Shown in pieces: positions 7,531 to 12,545 of a DNA stretch of 12,545 bases. Source of the DNA: Discostella pseudostelligera (taxonomy: Eukaryota > Bacillariophyta > Thalassiosirophyceae > Thalassiosirales > Thalassiosiraceae); NCBI GenBank assembly GCA_036940085.1, contig JALLBK010000911.1:1-12545 (forward strand). Reading direction: 5' to 3'. The notes under the pieces are model-generated. The model saw only the letters and a program-made list of their open reading frames with translations, was not told the origin of the DNA and did no database searches. Every line of letters begins with the position of its first letter. The stretch's first letter is position 1. A program made the position numbers and the translations under genes.

Positions 7531-8835
7531 TCACCGCTACCATCCTTAAATACACTCTCGTAGTCTTCACAGAGCCAATCGATGGTATCATCTATTACCT
7601 TCAAATCAACATGTGATAAGAACTTGCAGTCATCAACATGAAATACAATTGTCAATTGTTTGCTGTTAACCATCTTGTTCCAAACACATGGATTGTATGG
7701 GTTCATGGTGAAGTTCTTGCTCTTCAAGCTGTTGGTGAACTTCCGATAATACAGCAAACTTGCCACCATGGTTCCATATAGAGCATTCAAGCACTTGACA
7801 TATAGTTGCTTGTTCCCTTTCTTATCATAGGTGACATATGACTCATAGAATTTTGGTGCAATCTTGCATAGCGTATCTACCACCATTCCATGAATTTGGA
7901 TAATAACTTTATCCTTCTCATCCTGGACCACAGTCTGGATGAATGCATTGGGAATATCAACAATGGCTGTCTCTCTATTCTCCTTAGCATTGATAGAGCA
8001 AGTCAGTAGTACTGATTCGGTGGCACAGGTAGGAGATCTTGCATCTTCTTTTGCAATATAATCTCTCTGCTTGTTTCCATGAGCAACTTTGCGAGCCTTC
8101 ACTTTTCCACATTGCTTCTTCACAACAAATACATGAGACTCCAATACTTGCTTGCGCTGATCTTTTGTCAATTCTTTCCAATGAACTGGCTGAAATGATT
8201 TCCGCCAGTGAAGCTGTTTGGCTTCTGCCCTGGCTGCAAGCCTAGCATCATTACCCCACATCTTGAGAGCAGCCTTCAACAAAATCTGATTCATCACATA
8301 AGCTACGGTGTTGATATCATATTGGTAGAAGTCATCCTGCACAAACATGTGCAAATCTGGATACAAAACTCCTCGAGCAATCTGTGTAGCAGCATAGGAG
8401 TATCGACTTCCATGCATGCCTGGAACACACCTCTGTTCCTGGCGTCTGATGCAGTTGGACCTTCGTAGTTCATTTGATGGCTCCACCAGTGGTTGTACTG
8501 GTTCTTCGGCGACTGGTACTTCTGCATTCGGTGGGTGCTGTTCAATCAATTGCTGTTCTGGCTGGATGATGTTGGGCTCATTAATGTCAACTTCCGGTTC
8601 AGGAATGTCTGGAGGGGCTTGATTTGCATCATTGCTGTCATCAATACCCATATCCACTCCTGGGAGCTTGACATGCATCATCCGGATTTCCTTCCGTACC
8701 ATTGACTCCATCTTCTTTTATGTTGTCACCTGCCACTCCTGCAATTTCAGGATCTCCATTAAAAATAAGCTGCTCTGGTTGGTCACTACCAAGAGCATTA
8801 ACCCATTCAATAACTCCTGTTGGCATTGGGATCAC
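7527..8835 (-). pseudogene. Copia pol: acidic linker and reverse transcriptase
   Basis: The 394-codon frame at 7527-8711 plus an upstream fragment in another frame (8641-8835, starting IPMPTGVIEWVNALG). The N-terminal 80 residues are Pro/Glu/Asp-rich, typical of the variable integrase-RT linker. Residues about 95-394 form the Copia RT: MHMFVQ-like entry block, VLESHVF (189-195), first catalytic Asp in AIVDIPNAFIQ (Asp252), NALYGTMVASLLYYRKF (309-325), and the second and third catalytic Asp in VFHVDDCK (Asp360, Asp361). The canonical YVDD reads HVDD. RT copies element RNA into cDNA. The frame breaks near 8680 (linker) and at 7529 by an apparent single-base loss, after which RNase H continues. 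Confidence 0.9.
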
Positions 8836-9830
8836 ATCCTAATCACCTCACCAGTCTTTAGGCTGAGGAATCGTTGGGCACCTTGCATATTTCCACTGGG
8901 TCCTAGCAAAATTACTCCTTGGGTGCATGCAGCAAGACTGTTATGGGAGCTGTCTCCTCGTGGACTTGACAATAACTACCAAAAGGGAAACGTGTAGAGT
9001 TTGTAGTTAATGGTTTCCCCACTCATTATCATTTTGGGGCTCAATGTCATTGAGAGTCCACCTTTTGTAGGAAAGTGATTCAACAGTTTGGTCACGTAGA
9101 GGATGACATTAGCTGTCATCTTCCATGGTAGAGTCTTGAAAGGCAGCAAATGGCATACCGCCCTCGTTCGCTACTTAATCACATGGATTCTGCATTCAAC
9201 AAATGGCTCATGCTCATTTGCAGCAGTCAAGTTTAGTGTCGGGACATCATGTAATTCTGATAGTAGAGTTTGCATAGGAGCAAACTCACTGTCAGCCATT
9301 ACCATAGTAATGCAAAACCCGCTTTTCAAGTAATAGTTGTACATGCCATGAAGCGCTGCGAAGATACTTGGAAGTCTCCGATCTGACAGATGCATCACAG
9401 ATAAAACAGATATCGCAACTCAATGTCACAAAGAATGGAATCTTATTCACAAAAAAGATGTCAATGCCCAATGTCACATTCTTATGCATGGCAATCATCT
9501 CCTTTGGTATTTCCACAAGATCCTCTACTTTGACTGACTTCGCCACTTTGTGAGTAGTCTTTCCCTTGAGAGCTGCAATATTTGGCCCCCAAACTTTCAA
9601 AGCTACCTCTGCATCACGTACTGTGACAGGGCAGTCATTGATTCTGTTCGTCCAGAGTATCCACAAAAAATCATTCATTGATGGATACAACAGGGATATG
9701 TAGAGTTGCCGAGCCTTCTCTGCTCCAGCAAGTTGTTGTTTGGTAAACAATGCCTTGTTACCATTGACAGTCTCCACGAAAGTAAAGTGTTGCTTCCGTG
9801 GGTCGCAGTAATGCAATCCACCTCGTGCAT
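8836..9830 (-). pseudogene. Copia pol: integrase
   Basis: Fragments in several frames. At 9292-9816 the N-terminal region (ARQLYISLLYPS, then NDCPVT) leads to the first catalytic Asp in GIDIFFVNKIPFF. After a frameshift near 9403 the frame at 9171-9398 carries the second catalytic Asp in MVMADSEFAP and the Glu in PFVECRIHVIK. That gives the D-D-E triad of retroviral-type integrases, which insert cDNA into the host genome. TAG at 9171-9173 interrupts. The same frame continues through the NHFPTKGG block, then shifts near 8950 to GVILLGPSGNMQG, and loses a few bases near 8845. The usual His residues of the N-terminal HHCC zinc motif are replaced by Tyr. Confidence 0.82.
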
Positions 9831-10253
9831 TTCACATAGCATGTTGGGATATCCAAATTTCTCTCAATGCACGAAGGATAGTTCATCACTATCGTAAGTG
9901 ACTCGATATTGCCTGATGACATTCTTCAGGGCAAAGATGTTGGTGATTGCCTTGGAAAAATACCATAATGGTTGGTCATAGTTGTCCACACTGGCAATCT
10001 TCGATAACTTCATCAATCCTCCATTGCTACGCAATCAGAGTGGTTCATCAGCTCTTGAAATATTCATAACAAGATCCTTGTTACAGAAAAGGCATACTGT
10101 CAACTGGCTGTCGAGCAATATCAGATATTCTTCAGTTCAATACTTGATAGAGACTTGTGATGATTCAGTACAGCTGCTACCCTTGGATGTGCAGTTCTCA
10201 GCTGCCTGTTGCATGAAGGTAAACTGGAAGTGCGAGTCTTCATCCGATAAATC
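9831..10253 (-). pseudogene. Copia pol: protease region
   Basis: Read in the frame beginning DLSDEDSHFQF just after gag. It carries LILLDSQLTV, where the Asp at 10110-10112 is the candidate aspartic-protease nucleophile, then LFCNKDLV and RSNGG. Three TGA stops (10137-10139, 10035-10037, 9864-9866) break it. The protease would cut the Gag-Pol polyprotein. The canonical retroelement motif is D-[ST]-G; here the second position onward is SQ, without Gly, so the assignment rests on position between gag and integrase and on similarity to diatom-type elements. A frameshift near 9825 joins it to the integrase. Confidence 0.65.
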
Positions 10254-11494
10254 TCATTGGCTTCTGCAATAGATTGTTGAACCTGTGCTAAAGTTTTCTG
10301 GATAGACTTGAAACCCTTCTCCAGCTTCTTCGAACTGACTACTGATGCATCGTCTTCATTGTCGGATTTCTTTTTCTTCACTTTGCCACCAGACTTGGAT
10401 GACTTCCCACTTCTGCCATCTTCCTTCTTGTTGGGACAGTGGTCAGCAGGGTGCCCGATTTCATTACATTCAAAGCATTTCTTATCAGCAAAGAACTTCT
10501 TATCATACGGAGGCCTGGTCGACTTCTCATCACCACCACCTTTTCCTTTTCCACCCTTCTGTGCAAAAGATGTGCCCTCTGATGCTGTTGCTGCGAGGGT
10601 CTTCTTTGGAAACTTGTCGAGATAGACTTGTGCCTCCTGGATAGTTTTGGGATATTTGTCAACCTTCTTTGCAAAATCCTCCTGAAGTGAATTGTGTAGG
10701 TTCTCGTGCTGTGCTCTACAGTAGATGACAATGAGATATGCAACATATCTCTCTTCTGCTTCATCGCATATCTCCTTCTGTTCTGCCAGAGTGAGATTGT
10801 CATAATCTTTGGCATACTTCTGCCTTGCACAATAGTCTACCCACACAGTGCAGAACCTTTCTACACCCACAGACTTGGCTATCTCCCACCTCGTCCTCAT
10901 TCTATCTACCCATTGTTGATCAGTGAGGTTGCCTTGGCAAAGATTCTTAATTGCCATATCAGCCTCATGGATGGTTGCCCAGGGGTATTGATCAGTCTCC
11001 AACTGCTTCAACACCACTCTCTCAATTAAATTCAATAATTCGATTAGATCTTTAGGGGTTGCATCCACTGTAGCCCACAAAATATCCTGCCTCAACTTGT
11101 CTTTGAGGAGTAGGGTACACTGACCCATAATTAACATGGATACCTTCCCCCGGTATGCTTTGAGATTATCCACTTTCTCATCATGGCTCTTAATCCTTGT
11201 ATAATGGGCCACTTTTTCTTGTTCATCAAGTTTCTATGGGATATCTTCTGATAAGTCATATCCCAATTGGGCAATCTCATTGTTAAGCTGTACTAGCTCT
11301 AGAGTTCTCCTTGGGTCAGGATTGGCAGCCAGCTCAGCCTGTAGATTGGTGGCCATCGTCTCATTGGCATTCAACAAAGTATTTTGTTGAGATCTCTTTA
11401 GCGTTACCCTCACAGCGTGCTTCTGCAACACCTCCACCATATACTGAGGTGGGGTTATCACAGTTTGGGTACAATTTACCAATTTGTCAGACAT
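10121..11494 (-). pseudogene. Copia gag with CCHC zinc knuckle
   Basis: Two frame-compatible pieces separated by one TAG (11234-11236): 11494-11234 (86 residues from ATG) and the 363-codon stretch 11212-10121. Gag coats the element RNA in virus-like particles. The nucleocapsid motif CFECNEIGHPADHC fits CX2CX4HX4C (plus-strand 10436-10477) and is preceded by a Lys/Gly-rich basic stretch. Upstream helical blocks such as KVSMLIMGQCTLLLKDKLRQD and YPKTIQEAQVYLDK fit the diatom-type Copia capsid. After the knuckle comes a Lys/Ser/acidic tail. True gag homology stops near 10253, where a base loss shifts the frame into pol; the remaining codons down to 10121 are out-of-frame readthrough. Ancestrally gag and pol were probably one frame. 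Confidence 0.88.
10436..10477 (-). other. CCHC zinc-knuckle coding segment of gag
   Basis: Encodes Cys-X2-Cys-X4-His-X4-Cys (Cys246, Cys249, His254, Cys259 counting from the ATG at 11212). All four zinc ligands are intact, although the surrounding gene is dead. This motif binds element RNA in retroviral and LTR-element nucleocapsids. Confidence 0.9.
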
Positions 11495-11630
11495 TTTTCT
11501 CCATATACCTTTCCGACATAATGGATGAGTTCTTCAAGGGACGCTTGTAGTAGATTGGCCAATGTCCTCTGGCCGATATCAAATATATTCCCTTCAAGTT
11601 CTACACACAATCCTTTTTGCATGCTCTTGG

Positions 11631-11669
<39 letters not shown>

Positions 11670-11813
11670 TTGTTTTTGTTTTTGTTTTTGTTTTTGTTGT
11701 TGAGGATGTGCTACGGCCCCTCGGCCGCCAGTTCTACCACCGCGGCCAGTGTTGTTCCTTCCATGCCCAGCCATTCTGCTGCTATGGCCATGGCACGATC
11801 TCTTAGACCGTAA
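11495..11813 (-). other. Leader of the Copia element between 5' LTR and gag
   Basis: 319 bp with no supported frame. It should contain the primer-binding site immediately left of 11814. The minus strand there reads TTACGGTCTAAGAG, which does not begin with the TGG expected for priming by a tRNA 3' CCA end, so priming by an internal tRNA segment or another RNA is possible. The middle is the simple repeat described separately. Confidence 0.55.
11631..11702. repeat. TTG and TTTTTG microsatellite in the retroelement leader
   Basis: About 12 TTG units at 11631-11667, then about five GTTTTT units to about 11696, then TTG again. In the element's RNA, minus sense, these are CAAAAA and CAA runs upstream of the gag ATG. 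Confidence 0.92.
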
Positions 11814-11926
11814 TGTTGGATGGGGCGCCTCTTAGCCACACTCCCGTTTGTTCTCTAAGCACACCGTAGTTGTATCAATTCCAATTAATCAATAACAGTC
11901 TGATTACGATGATTACGGTCTCAGAG
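11800..11926. repeat. Inverted repeat joining the post-LTR region to the LTR interior
   Basis: CTCTTAGACCGTAA (11800-11813, just inside the 5' LTR) is the reverse complement, at 13 of 14 positions, of TTACGGTCTCAGAG (11913-11926, inside the LTR). The arms are 99 bases apart and could pair in element RNA. The left LTR carries the equivalent TTATGGTCTAAGAG, also a 13 of 14 match. Confidence 0.6.
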
Positions 11927-12077
11927 TGAGACAGTAGGAGTTCAACTACACTCAGCATCTGCCATATTGCAGATGCTGTATGTACAAGCATCTTATTGTC
12001 CAGTATTTCCAGACGTGACAAGTTTCCAGATGTCTTTGTCCATGTGGAACCAGTCAAGTGCAGCTACTCTCCAAACA
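11814..12077 (-). repeat. 5' LTR of the Copia element (right copy)
   Basis: 264 bp with both ends intact. On the minus strand it begins TGTTTGGA and ends TCCAACA, a short inverted terminal repeat with TG...CA borders. It should hold the element promoter, but no canonical TATA box stands out. It contains a perfect 10-bp hairpin at 11953-11978. Confidence 0.93.
11953..11978. other. Perfect hairpin inside the 5' LTR
   Basis: CAGCATCTGC, six-base loop CATATT, GCAGATGCTG: a perfect 10-bp stem. The 3' LTR keeps eight of the ten pairs (about 6666-6687). It could be a structure in the LTR RNA; its role is unknown. Confidence 0.7.
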
Positions 12078-12082
12078 GTGTT
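12078..12082. repeat. Target-site duplication GTGTT, right copy
   Basis: Perfect match to 6519-6523. Removing the element and one copy rejoins a GCAGATGTGTTTC...ATGTGCAGATG array sequence, so the target was the tandem array. Confidence 0.9.
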
Positions 12083-12545
12083 TCAAATGTGCAGATGTAC
12101 TAATGTGCAGATGTGCTAATGTGCTAATGTGCTAATGTGCTGATGTGCTGATGTGCTGATGTGCTGATGTGGAGATGTGGAGATTTGCAGAAGCAAAAAT
12201 GTGCATGTGCATGCAGAGTAGGTGCAGAGGTGCAGATATGGAGGTACAGGTACAGAGGTACAGGTGAAGAAGGGTGAAGGAGAGGAAAAAGGAGAAGTGA
12301 AAATGTGCTGAGGGTCAGCGTTCAGCAGAGGTTAGTATTGTGCAAGAAGTGCAAAGGTGCAGGTGCAAAGGTGGTATGCAGTGGCTGTGCAGAGATGCAG
12401 GTGCAGAGGTGCAGGTGCAGAGGTGGTGCAGCGGTGGGTGGTGCAGAAGTGGTGCATATTCAGTTGCAGAGGTGCAGAGGTGCAGAGGTGAAGAGGTGCA
12501 GAGGTGCAGAGGTGCAGAGGTGCAGAGGTGCAGAGGTGCAGAGGT
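12083..12545. repeat. GTGCAG-rich tandem array with 8-base period, right part
   Basis: Continuation of the array interrupted by the retrotransposon. It starts with TGTGCTAA/TGTGCTGA 8-mers (about 12110-12170), passes through a purine-rich patch (about 12262-12300), and ends in perfect GAGGTGCA copies that run off the window edge (about 12490-12545). Confidence 0.9.
12305..12346 (+). repeat. Higher-order module of the array, copy 4
   Basis: Block reading GTGCTGAGGGTCAGC then GTTCAGCAGAGG and TATTGTGC. It is the same module as at 5645, 5971 and 6409, here right of the retrotransposon. Confidence 0.5.

Larger units (their letters stand above)
6524..12077 (-). mobile_element. Ty1/copia LTR retrotransposon, diatom-type, decayed, minus strand
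   Basis: 5,554 bp flanked by a perfect 5-bp target-site duplication. Its order on the minus strand is 5' LTR (11814-12077), leader, gag, protease, integrase, reverse transcriptase, RNase H, 3' LTR (6524 to about 6780/6789). Integrase before RT is the Copia order. At least 13 lesions are visible: TAG 11234-11236; a base loss near 10253; TGA at 10137-10139, 10035-10037 and 9864-9866; frameshifts near 9825 and 9403; TAG 9171-9173; a frameshift near 8950; a small deletion near 8845; frameshifts near 8680 and 7529; and TAA 7240-7242. No autonomous activity is possible. Family-specific blocks such as NALYGTMVASLLYYRKF and FHVDDCK resemble diatom Copia (CoDi-like) elements, from my general recognition rather than a search. 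Confidence 0.95.

Noticed and set aside
10245..10260. Programmed frameshift between gag and pol
   Set aside because: No slippery heptamer in the right phase. A single lost G at GAGAT restores a continuous acidic reading, so a mutation explains it better.
11900..11960. tRNA-like A/B box pattern in the LTR (GGTCTCAGAG ... GTTCAAC)
   Set aside because: The B-box match is incomplete and no cloverleaf folds by inspection. Recorded only as the inverted-repeat finding.

Overview
The window looks like nuclear DNA of a eukaryote, most likely a diatom or a related stramenopile. This is inferred from two things: a Ty1/copia retrotransposon whose Gag and Pol blocks resemble those of diatom Copia elements, and intron-free coding sequence separated by long, repeat-rich non-coding stretches. 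No species is claimed. Every recognisable gene lies on the minus strand.

Positions 1-5070 hold a tandem family of three peptidase S51 (PepE / cyanophycinase-like) paralogues. The left copy (1-677) is cut by the window edge and shows no lesion in what is visible. The middle copy (1923-3188) is complete, 421 residues, and carries the GxSAG nucleophile motif and a downstream His motif. The right copy (3920-5070) is a pseudogene with two internal deletions of about 95 and 92 bases, each shifting the frame. The copies form a sequence mosaic that suggests gene conversion. The spacers between them (678-1922, 3189-3919) show no convincing gene; part of the second is GC-rich.

Positions 5071-5598 are unassigned. 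From about 5599 the sequence becomes a GTGCAG-rich array dominated by an 8-base period. It resumes at 12083 and runs off the right edge.

A single Copia LTR retrotransposon (6524-12077, minus strand) is inserted in that array. It has two LTRs of about 260-266 bp and a perfect 5-bp target-site duplication, GTGTT (6519-6523 and 12078-12082). In coding order from right to left it has the 5' LTR, a CAA/CAAAAA-rich leader, gag with a CCHC knuckle, a protease region, integrase, reverse transcriptase and RNase H. At least 13 stops, frameshifts or small deletions interrupt it, and the end of RNase H runs straight into the 3' LTR, so it is dead. The LTRs agree at roughly nine bases in ten by eye, so the insertion is not recent.

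The observations most worth following are the tandem S51 family with its long C-terminal extension and conversion mosaic, the retroelement's non-canonical protease, integrase and RT motifs, an inverted repeat joining the post-LTR primer region to the LTR interior, a hairpin inside the LTR, and a higher-order module in the 8-base array on both sides of the insertion.
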